From positions 1,395,860 through 1,459,859 of the forward strand of contig NZ_CP039373.1 in NCBI RefSeq assembly GCF_000179235.2: a stretch of DNA of 64,000 nt, given 5' to 3'. Position 1 is the first letter of the stretch; each line of letters begins with the position of its first letter. The stretch comes from Synechococcus sp. CB0101. Its GTDB lineage: Bacteria > Cyanobacteriota > Cyanobacteriia > PCC-6307 > Cyanobiaceae. Under the pieces are notes generated by a model. That model was not told where the DNA came from. It searched no databases and saw only the letters and a program-made list of their open reading frames with translations. The position numbers and the translations under genes were made by a program. This document shows positions 28,438-34,944 of the stretch, in pieces.

Positions 28438-29857
28438 AGTGGTGTAAATCCAGAGGTCTATGACCTGATCGCAGCGTTGTGATCAGGCAGCTGCAGTTAT
28501 GGCAGCTGTTGGTTGATCTTGGGTCTGATTGCTGGTGTTGTCCAGCTTGGCCATCGAGAATTCGGAGAACACGCGGCGACCATCGAGTTGCCATTCCTCC
28601 TGCTGCTCCAACAGAAGCGCTCCGACCAGGCGAACGATGGAGGCGTCGTTGGGGAAGATGCCGACGACGCGGGTGCGGCGCTTGATCTCTTTGTTCAGCC
28701 GCTCCAGCGGGTTGGTACTCCAGATCTTGCGCCAGTGTTCTGGTGGGAACGCCCGGAACGCCAGCACGTCCTCCCTGGCCTGCTCCATCAGGGCTGCCGC
28801 TGCCGGGAATTTTTCGCTGAGCATCCTGGTGACCTGATCCCACTGCTGCACCACGGCCTGTGCCTCGGTCTGAACGAACACCGAGCGCAGCGCTGCGGCC
28901 ACCATGTCCTGGCTGCCCTTTGGCACCTTGACCAGCAGGTTGCGGGCAAAGTGGACGCGACAGCGTTGCCAGCTGCTGCCCTGGCAGCACCGGACGATCG
29001 CCTTCTTGAGTCCTGCATGGGCGTCGCTGATCACCAGTTGCACGCCCGAGAGCCCGCGCTCGCGCAGGCGGCGGAGGAAGGCGGTCCAGAAGGCCTCGTC
29101 CTCACTGTCACCCACCTCGATCCCCAAGACCTCACGCTGGCCATTGGCCGTGATGCCCACCGCCACGATCACAGCCCTGGAGATCACCTGTCTGCGAGCT
29201 GGATCTCGGCCGTGCAGGTACGTCGCATCGAGGTAGACGTACGGGTAACGGCTGAACTCCAGCGGCCGATTCAGGAAAGCCTGCACCTGGGTGTCGAGCC
29301 CCTGGCAGATGCGGCTTTCCTCCGATTTGGAGATACCGCTCTCACAACCCAGCGCAGCCACCAGCTCGTCGACCTTGCGGGTGGAGACACCAGAGACATA
29401 AGCCTCCATCACCACGGCCCACAAAGCCCGATCCACACGGCGGCGAGGCTCCAGTAGCGAGGGGAAGAAACTTCCAGTGCGGAAGCGTGGGATACGCAGC
29501 TGAACGTCACCGGCTGGAGTGGCCAGCAACCGCTCCCGGCTGCCGTTGCGGTGTCCACGCCGCTGGACTGTGCGTTCGTGGCGATCGGCGCCAAGAGCAG
29601 CAGCGGCCTCGGCCTCAATCAGGGCCTGTAGCCCCTGACGGACCAGCTCAGGGATGAGCTCACCGGCAAAAGCGCCATTGAGCAGCTGCGCCAGTTCACT
29701 GGCGGCAGAATCGGAGATGGGCATGGTCTGGTCTCAGGAAGGTGGTAGTGCTCCGACCAGGGTCACAGACCAGCCCACCCATTCCCCCGCAAGGGCCTTG
29801 AGCTCGAGACCGTCAGCACCGGCGTAGCCGGTGCTGATCCTCAGGATTTACACCACT
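28438..29857 (-). mobile_element. IS256-family insertion sequence
   Basis: Terminal repeats AGTGGTGTAAATCC are found at the left end and, inverted, at the right end; they match further inward (AGAGG / TGAGG). The element is 1,420 bp with one intact transposase gene. No target duplication is visible: the eight bases on the left (TCCCTTGG) and right (TGGCGGGA) differ. It lies between a type A and a type B peptide gene, where the next pair has about 400 bp of normal sequence, so flanking DNA appears to have been lost. Confidence 0.85.
28483..29724 (-). CDS. IS256-family (mutator-type) transposase, intact
   Basis: A DDE transposase of 413 residues. The N-terminus contains LLNGAFAGELIPELVRQGLQ, the first catalytic Asp lies in YPYVYLDATYLHGRD, the second in VQLVISDAHAGLKKAI, and the Glu follows in TNPLERLNKEIKRRTRVVG. 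The length and order are normal for the family, and no internal stop is present. Confidence 0.93.
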   Translation of the reverse strand: MPISDSAASELAQLLNGAFAGELIPELVRQGLQALIEAEAAAALGADRHERTVQRRGHRNGSRERLLATPAGDVQLRIPRFRTGSFFPSLLEPRRRVDRALWAVVMEAYVSGVSTRKVDELVAALGCESGISKSEESRICQGLDTQVQAFLNRPLEFSRYPYVYLDATYLHGRDPARRQVISRAVIVAVGITANGQREVLGIEVGDSEDEAFWTAFLRRLRERGLSGVQLVISDAHAGLKKAIVRCCQGSSWQRCRVHFARNLLVKVPKGSQDMVAAALRSVFVQTEAQAVVQQWDQVTRMLSEKFPAAAALMEQAREDVLAFRAFPPEHWRKIWSTNPLERLNKEIKRRTRVVGIFPNDASIVRLVGALLLEQQEEWQLDGRRVFSEFSMAKLDNTSNQTQDQPTAAITAAA

Positions 29858-30147
29858 TGGCGGGACGCCCCCTTTAATTCAGCATAGATATCCTTAAGCA
29901 CGGCTTCTCGAGTCAGGATCGAACTCTGTTCTTTTTGGAGATCTTCCTGATACCTATCAGCTGACAGGCCTGCATGCTCCGCCTTACTAGCCTCCAAAGA
30001 GGCTTCATAGTGCTTCATTAAGGGGATCAAACCAAAGGGGCCGAAACTGCCATATTTTAGGCCATCCTTCCAAGTGAGGCCGCCGCCGACAGCCGCCTGC
30101 AGCGCAGACTCGTCGGTCAGGTGTTGAGCATTAAGAGTGGTTTTCAT
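29848..30147 (-). CDS. Double-glycine-leader peptide precursor, type B, truncated by IS256
   Basis: The leader MKTTLNAQHLTDESALQAAV ends in Gly-Gly-Gly (residues 21-23). The core starts LTWKDGLKYGSFGPFGLIPL, hydrophobic, and continues as a charged helix (ASKAEHAGLSADRYQEDLQ). The last three codons (Val-Val-stop, GTGGTGTAA) are IS256 terminal-repeat sequence, so the natural C-terminus is missing. The leader differs from that of the gene at 31228-31548 at two residues only, while the cores have little in common. A promoter and hairpin are upstream. Confidence 0.75.
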   Translation of the reverse strand: MKTTLNAQHLTDESALQAAVGGGLTWKDGLKYGSFGPFGLIPLMKHYEASLEASKAEHAGLSADRYQEDLQKEQSSILTREAVLKDIYAELKGASRQVV

Positions 30148-30169
30148 TGGTGATTAGCAATTGAACTAC

Positions 30170-30187
30170 GGAGGGCTTTCTCCCTCC
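30170..30187 (-). promoter_or_regulatory. 5'UTR hairpin of the peptide gene at 29848-30147
   Basis: GGAGGG / CCCTCC stem with a six-base loop, 23 bp upstream of the ATG; second copy of the conserved hairpin. Confidence 0.6.
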
Positions 30188-30196
30188 TACATATCA

Positions 30197-30225
30197 ATCA
30201 TGTCGGGCCAGCATCGGATTTCCAA
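30197..30225 (-). promoter_or_regulatory. Candidate promoter of the peptide gene at 29848-30147
   Basis: TTGGAA and CATGAT on the minus strand with a 17-base spacer. Confidence 0.45.
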
Positions 30226-30245
30226 GGAAGGAACGCGGGTGATTA

Positions 30246-30261
30246 CCAGGGAATTTCTGGT
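30246..30261. promoter_or_regulatory. Candidate operator, CCAG-N7-CTGG dyad, second copy
   Basis: CCAGGGAATTTCTGGT, centred 31 bp upstream of the -35 box centre. Confidence 0.5.
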
Positions 30262-30350
30262 TAAACTGTTGGTACTGTTCTGCCGGATGGGAGACGCGAC
30301 AACAGTGTTGACAACGACACAGCCAAACGACTTCACCCATAGGGAGCCAG

Positions 30351-30389
30351 AAATAAAAAACGCTCCAGGAGGCACCCCCCCCGGAGCGT
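30351..30389 (-). terminator. Rho-independent terminator after the peptide gene at 30463-30825
   Basis: ACGCTCC pairs with GGAGCGT on the minus strand, followed by TTTTTT and ATTT. Confidence 0.9.
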
Positions 30390-30462
30390 CACAAGATGCA
30401 GCAATCTGCTGCATATAACAAGAACGGCAGTGCTACGGATAGGTATCGAACCCAGACAGTGG

Positions 30463-30825
30463 TCAGATGATCGGCTTATCCCTCCAGACAACTGCAGCAG
30501 GGTCCCACGCAATAAAGTCAACAACCGTACCAGCCGAGTATAATCCAATGATCCCAGCCTTGGCTCCCGTTGAAAGGCCTTCTTTATACACCTCAACACG
30601 AATAGGCTCAGCCGAGCTGACCGAACGAAAACTCCCTGTTGAATAAGGACCTACAGAACCTGTGCTTGACGCGAGAGAGCGAGATGAACTCGACAATGGC
30701 TTAATCATTGGACCAGATTTGACCGAAGAGGTCAGCGCCTTGCCGAGCGATGAAAAACTTCCGCCGACAGCTTCTGAAAGCACCTTGTCGACGACTGGCC
30801 GGCCAAGTTGATGAGTAGAAAACAT
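30463..30825 (-). CDS. Double-glycine-leader peptide precursor, type A (120 residues)
   Basis: The leader starts MFSTHQLGRPVVDKVLSEAV and ends in Gly-Gly (residues 21-22). A serine-rich linker follows, then IRVEVYKEGLSTGAKAGIIG with a GAKAG (GxxxG) motif, a hydrophobic segment LYSAGTVVDFIAWDPAAVVW and the end RDKPII. The ATG has a good ribosome site (AGGAG, 6 bases upstream). The N-terminal two thirds match the gene at 28086-28430, but the C-terminal third matches the gene at 31862-32215, so it looks like a recombinant of the two. A 10-bp palindrome lies about 83 bp upstream. Confidence 0.78.
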   Translation of the reverse strand: MFSTHQLGRPVVDKVLSEAVGGSFSSLGKALTSSVKSGPMIKPLSSSSRSLASSTGSVGPYSTGSFRSVSSAEPIRVEVYKEGLSTGAKAGIIGLYSAGTVVDFIAWDPAAVVWRDKPII

Positions 30826-30907
30826 GATTCTCCTGTGATGTGGGATCGGTAGAAATCTCTTCCGATACCTATAGCGTGACAGAGCATCACGCCCCATTCC
30901 AGATGCT

Positions 30908-30939
30908 TCTCTGGAAAATTTGAAGAGAATTTCCAGAGA
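30908..30939. promoter_or_regulatory. Palindrome upstream of the peptide gene at 30463-30825
   Basis: TCTCTGGAAA and TTTCCAGAGA form a perfect 10-bp inverted repeat around 12 bases. It contains the CTGGAAA/TTTCCAG core related to the dyad before the type B genes. Confidence 0.5.
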
Positions 30940-31162
30940 AAGCAAGGCAGCTGAGGAGAACGAAAATCTGCATGCCGCTTGGCCATGAAGTCACAACCAT
31001 ACCAACCAGAACTGGAGCACGATGCCACTGCCTCATAGCTCTCAGACAGCATAGAATTAAGGAGAGAATTCAAGTCGGGTACCTCAAGTACCTTCGAAGC
31101 GCACTCTCTGGCACGGTCGATAAAATTGGCAACAAGCCTCGATCTATCAGCTTCAATGCAGA

Positions 31163-31198
31163 ACCCCTCTGCAGCCACGACCGTGGCTGCAGAGGGGT
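31163..31198 (-). terminator. 17-bp perfect inverted repeat after the peptide gene at 31228-31548
   Basis: Arms 31163-31179 and 31182-31198 (ACCCCTCTGCAGCCACG and its complement) are separated by 2 bases, starting 30 bp after the stop codon. The position suits a terminator, but no T run follows on either strand, so a processing or recombination site is also possible. Confidence 0.5.
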
Positions 31199-31227
31199 AT
31201 CGATACTCATGTGGTACTAGCGCTACG

Positions 31228-31548
31228 CTAGTCCAAAGAAGCAATAAGGCTGTCGATGTAGTCGCGATATGACTGCCCTGCCAGGCCCATTTCTTGGGAT
31301 AGGGCCTGACTTTCGGCCTGAATTGATGGGGTTTTTGCCCGAATAGAGCTCAGATCTTCTTTTGACTTTGTCATCTCAGCTGTAGCGTTGATAGCGTCAA
31401 CTAGTGGATTGGGCGCGAAGAAGCCAGGGAGCATGGGGCCGACAGCCCCCTTCAGCACAGCCCCGAAGAATTCAGGGACGCCGCCGCCGACAACCGCCTG
31501 CAGCGCAGACTCGTCGATCAGGTGTTGAGCATTAAGAGTGGTTTTCAT
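31228..31548 (-). CDS. Double-glycine-leader peptide precursor, type B (106 residues)
   Basis: The leader MKTTLNAQHLIDESALQAVV ends in Gly-Gly-Gly (residues 21-23). The core begins VPEFFGAVLKGAVGPMLPGF, hydrophobic and glycine-rich, then changes to a polar helix (TKSKEDLSSIRAKTPSIQAE) ending SLIASLD. Unlike the copy at 29848-30147 it is full length. The upstream promoter, dyad and hairpin are intact, so this is the best candidate for an expressed type B peptide. Confidence 0.78.
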   Translation of the reverse strand: MKTTLNAQHLIDESALQAVVGGGVPEFFGAVLKGAVGPMLPGFFAPNPLVDAINATAEMTKSKEDLSSIRAKTPSIQAESQALSQEMGLAGQSYRDYIDSLIASLD

Positions 31549-31570
31549 TGGTGATTAGCAATTGGACTAC

Positions 31571-31588
31571 GGAGGGCTTTCTCCCTCC
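31571..31588 (-). promoter_or_regulatory. 5'UTR hairpin of the peptide gene at 31228-31548
   Basis: GGAGGG / CCCTCC stem with a six-base loop, 23 bp upstream of the ATG; third conserved copy. Confidence 0.6.
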
Positions 31589-31597
31589 GACATATCA

Positions 31598-31626
31598 ATC
31601 ATGTCGGGCCAGCATCGGATTTCCAA
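31598..31626 (-). promoter_or_regulatory. Candidate promoter of the peptide gene at 31228-31548
   Basis: TTGGAA (31621-31626) and CATGAT (31598-31603) on the minus strand with a 17-base spacer. Confidence 0.45.
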
Positions 31627-31646
31627 GGAAGGAACGCGGGTGATTA

Positions 31647-31662
31647 CCAGGGAATTTCTGGT
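31647..31662. promoter_or_regulatory. Candidate operator, CCAG-N7-CTGG dyad, third copy
   Basis: CCAGGGAATTTCTGGT, centred 31 bp upstream of the -35 box centre. Confidence 0.5.
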
Positions 31663-31751
31663 TAGACTGTTGGTACTGTTCTGCCGGATGGGAGACGCGA
31701 CAACAGTGTTGACAACGACACAGCCAAACGACTTCACCCATAGGGAGCCAG

Positions 31752-31788
31752 AAATAAAAAACGCTCCAGGAGGCACCCCCCGGAGCGT
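31752..31788 (-). terminator. Rho-independent terminator after the peptide gene at 31862-32215
   Basis: ACGCTCC pairs with GGAGCGT on the minus strand, followed by a T-rich run. Confidence 0.9.
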
Positions 31789-31861
31789 CACAAGATGCAG
31801 CAATCTGCTGCATATAACAAGAACGGCAGTGCTACGGATAGGTATCGAACCCAGACAGTGG

Positions 31862-32215
31862 TCAGATGATCGGCTTATCCCTCCAGACAACTGCAGCAGG
31901 GTCCCACGCAATAAAGTCAACAACCGTACCAGCCGAGTATAATCCAACGATCCCAGCCTTGGCCCCCGTTGAAAGGCCACCTTTCGGAACGACGTTTTGA
32001 ACGACTTCGACTCGTACAGGAGGCGGTGACGACGGTGGCGTCGAGGGGAGTGAACCAAACGACATCTTGCTGCTTGCTGAACTAGAGCTACCCACGCTTT
32101 TTCCAGACTTGGCAAGACTGCCAAAAGCCTTGAAAAACGAACCCACAGATCCACCGACGGCCGCCGAAAGATCTTGTTCATCGACTGAGAAAGAGGCTCG
32201 ATCAAAAGAAGTCAT
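31862..32215 (-). CDS. Double-glycine-leader peptide precursor, type A (117 residues)
   Basis: The leader MTSFDRASFSVDEQDLSAAV ends in Gly-Gly (residues 21-22). The core begins SVGSFFKAFGSLAKSGKSVG, then a Ser/Pro-rich linker (SLPSTPPSSPPPVRVEVVQN), and ends with the same 37 residues (GLSTGAKAGI to RDKPII) as the gene at 30463-30825. The ATG at 32215 is chosen because upstream codons in the frame start at 32260 and show no leader character. It is the first gene of the array in the direction of transcription. Confidence 0.75.
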   Translation of the reverse strand: MTSFDRASFSVDEQDLSAAVGGSVGSFFKAFGSLAKSGKSVGSSSSASSKMSFGSLPSTPPSSPPPVRVEVVQNVVPKGGLSTGAKAGIVGLYSAGTVVDFIAWDPAAVVWRDKPII

Positions 32216-32592
32216 GATTGATTTGCGTATTGAGTTCAATCGGAATTTCTTCCGATACATGCATCATGGACAACCCTCACCCTTCCATCCAGGTGCTTGA
32301 GCGGAGGCTTTCAAGGTAATTTCAAGGGAGCCTTGCTGAATCGGTGAAACACGAGTGCTGCAACCGCATTCTTGAGCCGTATACCCCCGATTTGTTGATC
32401 ACTTTTGGATGCTGGGCGTCTCCACACCCTGCGAAACGCCCTGATCGATTAACGGCGCGATCTGGCAAAGCTAGATGGCCTACAGAAGATCGCCGCCATG
32501 AATAAGCCCGGCGAGGTCATCGCCGGGTCCCATCCCCATGTCGTCGCTGAGCACATTGGAGCGTGGGGGCCTCGAGAGTGCCATAGGTGTTG
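32216..32592. other. Non-coding stretch at the edge of the peptide array
   Basis: No gene is supported. The first 120 bp resemble the upstream region of the gene at 30463-30825 and contain two TTCAAGG repeats (32310-32327). A stem CCCGGCGA / TCGCCGGG at 32507-32527 may terminate the reductase gene that ends at 32593, though no T run follows. Confidence 0.45.
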
Positions 32593-33450
32593 TCACTCAC
32601 TCCGCAAAAGCAACCGAGGATGGAGCAGCTCGTAGCCCAGGCTGTGCAAATGGCGATTGCTGATGCGTCGATCCACCATCGGTTTGGCACCCGGCTCCGA
32701 ACCACTCCATTGCACCGGGGGCAGATCGGCGGAATTGCAGATCTGATTCAGCAAGTCAGCCACAAGCCAAGGCTGATCGTCCACCACGTTCACTGTTTGA
32801 TCCCAGCCTCCGGCCACGGCCGCTGCGATCGCTCCGGCCACATCGTCGCGATGGATCCAGTTGCAGTAGATGCGGCCATCTCCAGTCCTGGTAGTACCGG
32901 CCAGTGTTTTGAAACGGCGGATGAGGTCACGGCCCGGTCCGTAAATCGCACCCAAACGCAGAACACACACCCGGCGCTGATCGGCGCGGCACTGCTCCAG
33001 TAGCTGTTCGCTCTCCAACAGCACCGCCGCATGGGCATCGCGCGGGATCGCTGGCGTGGATTCATCCACCCAGGCACCGGCAGCGTCGCCATAAACCCCG
33101 CAGCTGCTGGTGTACACGATCTGCCTCAACTGCGGCATGTCGGGCAAGAGCTCCTGTAGCGCGCGCATGCTGTCGCGATAGGTGGCGGCATAAGCATCGG
33201 CATCCACCTGGCGATCACCGCCCGGCGCCATGCAGAACACGGCCGCCTCCGCCCCATCCAGCGCCTGGAACAAAGCGGATGGATCACTCGCTCGCACCAC
33301 CAACACCCGCCGAGCCACGGGGATCAGCTCAACACGACGCTCCTCGCGCGTGGTCGTGACCGTGAGATCAACAGCAGCTTGCTCACCCCAGCGTCGTGCC
33401 AGGGCCTCGCCGACATAGCCGCAGCCCACGATGGTGACCCGCATCGACAT
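32593..33450 (-). CDS. NAD(P)-dependent epimerase/dehydratase family protein
   Basis: The protein starts MSMRVTIVGCGYVGEALARR, a Rossmann G-x-G-x-x-G motif. VYTSSCGVYGD is the SDR-type catalytic serine region, and IYCNWIHRDDVAGAIAAAV is the typical epimerase/reductase C-terminal signature. The usual Y-x-x-x-K tyrosine is not obvious, so it may be an atypical SDR with a redox-sensing or reductase role. The start at 33450 is chosen because upstream codons from 33492 are not conserved-looking. Confidence 0.75.
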   Translation of the reverse strand: MSMRVTIVGCGYVGEALARRWGEQAAVDLTVTTTREERRVELIPVARRVLVVRASDPSALFQALDGAEAAVFCMAPGGDRQVDADAYAATYRDSMRALQELLPDMPQLRQIVYTSSCGVYGDAAGAWVDESTPAIPRDAHAAVLLESEQLLEQCRADQRRVCVLRLGAIYGPGRDLIRRFKTLAGTTRTGDGRIYCNWIHRDDVAGAIAAAVAGGWDQTVNVVDDQPWLVADLLNQICNSADLPPVQWSGSEPGAKPMVDRRISNRHLHSLGYELLHPRLLLRSE

Positions 33451-33494
33451 TCCTCTCGGGAGGAACGAGGCTACGGAGATCCTGCGAAGCACGC

Positions 33495-34295
33495 GTGGAT
33501 CTACAACAGCGCCAATGGGAGCTCAACCGTCTCAACTTCGCAGGGCGCTGGTGTGGTAGCAGCCATTGGTACCTACGCGGGGACCAGCTCAACCTGAGCC
33601 AGCCGAGCCGGGTGATTGACGACACCTGCTACGACATTCATTTCAGCGATCCCGACAACGGCATCTGGGATGGCCGTGGCTTGTTGTTTGCGCCGGAAGG
33701 TCGGCGACAACTGACCTTGAACCGCGACCGTTACAACAGCGGCGGCCAGTGCTGGCAATTCATGGGGGCGGGGGGGCAGTCGAGTCTGCGCGTGGATACA
33801 GCCACTGAGCGCTTCGGCCATGAAGTGAACCTATTCGCAGGACGGTCGCGTTCGATGCTGGTGCTGCTCTGGGGACAACATCCCACTGCCGAGGGTGTCA
33901 CCTGGAGCCTCGATGCCGTTGGAGCCGTGGGCTTTCGCTGCAGCCACGCCAGCACCCAGGAACCGCCGCGGCCGATTCAACCTCCCGAGCAACTGCTGCG
34001 ATCCATGGAGGGCTGGCAAGGCACGCGGCAATGCTGGCTCGATGAGCGGATTGAGCCCTGTACCCCCTTCAGCGCCGAGCAGTTTGCCATCCATCCCCTA
34101 ACGGCAACGTTTGTGGATGGGTTGATTTGCTCTGTGCCCGAACACCTCCCTCAGGGCGCCTTCAGTCTGCAGATCGGCTGCCGCACCAGCGCCAATGCAT
34201 TCCAACAGATCAACCTGGTCTTCAACGACCAGCAATCGCTCGAGCTCTGTGAACGTCGTTGCTATGCCCCGGCGTCGATCGCAGGCGATGGCTAG
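33495..34295 (+). CDS. Conserved hypothetical protein, DUF3598/lipocalin-like
   Basis: The pattern NRLNFAGRWCGSSHWYLR, then repeated beta-strand-like segments (LLFAPEGRRQLTLNRDRYNS, CWQFMGAGGQ) and a second half with EGWQGTRQCWLDERIEPCTP, resembles cyanobacterial two-barrel lipocalin-like DUF3598 proteins. The function is unknown. It is divergent from the epimerase-like gene, and a 24-bp gap separates it from the small thioredoxin-like gene. Confidence 0.55.
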   Translation: MDLQQRQWELNRLNFAGRWCGSSHWYLRGDQLNLSQPSRVIDDTCYDIHFSDPDNGIWDGRGLLFAPEGRRQLTLNRDRYNSGGQCWQFMGAGGQSSLRVDTATERFGHEVNLFAGRSRSMLVLLWGQHPTAEGVTWSLDAVGAVGFRCSHASTQEPPRPIQPPEQLLRSMEGWQGTRQCWLDERIEPCTPFSAEQFAIHPLTATFVDGLICSVPEHLPQGAFSLQIGCRTSANAFQQINLVFNDQQSLELCERRCYAPASIAGDG

Positions 34296-34319
34296 CGTCC
34301 AGACAATGCCACCCAAGCC

Positions 34320-34628
34320 ATGAGCTACACCGTTCTCAAGTTCAGCTCGGAAGACTGCGGCACCTGCCACCGCATGAGCCATTACGACGCAACGGTATGT
34401 ACGGAACTGGGTTGCAGCTTCGTGAGCGTGATGCTGCAAGACACCGATGTCTATCGGCGCTACCGCCGTGTGCTGCTAGCCCAATACCCCGATAAGCAAG
34501 GCATGGGCTGGCCCACCTATCTGCTGGTGAGCGAGCCCGAGGGCGACTTCACCATCCACGGTGAACTCAAGGGCGGCATGCCCAAGGGCGACTTCCGCAC
34601 GCGGCTGAGTGCCTTGATGCCCGCCTGA
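34320..34628 (+). CDS. Thioredoxin-fold protein with CGTC motif
   Basis: The first strand TVLKFSSEDCGTCHRM contains a C-x-x-C active site, and MGWPTYLLVSEPEGDFTIHG contains the cis-proline region and following strands. The order fits a thioredoxin-like protein of 102 residues. No partner is evident. Confidence 0.7.
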   Translation: MSYTVLKFSSEDCGTCHRMSHYDATVCTELGCSFVSVMLQDTDVYRRYRRVLLAQYPDKQGMGWPTYLLVSEPEGDFTIHGELKGGMPKGDFRTRLSALMPA

Positions 34629-34678
34629 TCCAGACCAACACCTAGCCGGCTTGGACTGGGCAGGCTCCTGTGGAGCAG

Positions 34679-34930
34679 CTACAGGCTGTTGAGGCGGGTG
34701 CCTGGGTTAAACGTAGTGCGAATGGGCTGTTCAACGTATCCCGCCTTTGTGAGGGCTACTCGGAGCTGGTCCAACAGTTCGGAGGGTGTTCCCGCGAGCT
34801 GACCATTCAGGCCCACCTGTCCAATGGCATTCGCCGTGAACAGGGGCACCAGAGATTTTCGAGCAGTGACAGGGAGCGTCTTGAGCGAAGCAGCGGGCGC
34901 CGCAGTCAAGGCGGCTGGCAGCTGGCTCAA
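34679..34930 (-). CDS. Possible small protein, TTG start
   Basis: The frame encodes 83 residues, with plausible protein-like segments KSLVPLFTANAIGQVGLNG and TPSELLDQLRVALTKAGYV. The start is TTG at 34930; no ribosome site is evident. A sequence TTCAGGGAATGTC at 34945-34957 lies just upstream and resembles the dyad of the peptide genes. No family is recognised. Confidence 0.4.
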   Translation of the reverse strand: MSQLPAALTAAPAASLKTLPVTARKSLVPLFTANAIGQVGLNGQLAGTPSELLDQLRVALTKAGYVEQPIRTTFNPGTRLNSL

Positions 34931-34944
34931 ACAACACAGATATT

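Larger units (their letters stand above)
30081..30579. repeat. About 500-bp direct repeat, copy 1
   Basis: This stretch is nearly identical to 31482-31978. It covers the leader codons of the type B gene, its 5'UTR and promoter, the terminator of the preceding type A gene, and that gene's 3' end. The two copies differ in length by 2 bp, in the C run of the terminator loop. It is large enough to serve for homologous recombination between units. Confidence 0.9.
30826..31227. other. Non-coding region upstream of the middle type A gene
   Basis: This 400-bp region carries the inferred promoter of the gene at 30463-30825, a 10-bp palindrome (30908-30939) and a 17-bp inverted repeat (31163-31198). 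Its left part resembles the region upstream of 32215 (both contain ATCGG-TTCTTCCGATAC-like sequence). A minus-strand open frame (30732-31244, 170 residues) crosses it but runs out of frame through the peptide gene, so I do not call it. Confidence 0.5.
31482..31978. repeat. About 500-bp direct repeat, copy 2
   Basis: Nearly identical to 30081-30579, covering type B leader codons, 5'UTR, promoter, dyad, terminator and the 3' end of the type A gene at 31862-32215. Confidence 0.9.

Noticed and set aside
30732-31244. Minus-strand open frame (170 codons) overlapping the middle type A peptide gene
   Set aside because: Parts look protein-like, but it runs out of frame through the conserved peptide gene and through the 17-bp inverted repeat, and no start signal or family supports it.
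25261-32260. CRISPR array
   Set aside because: The repeats are hundreds of bases long, contain genes and are not regularly spaced short repeats.
32330-32520. Remnant of a transposase near the array edge
   Set aside because: A few codons look IS-like (LDGLQKIAAMNKPGE), but no terminal repeats or longer homologous stretch could be seen.
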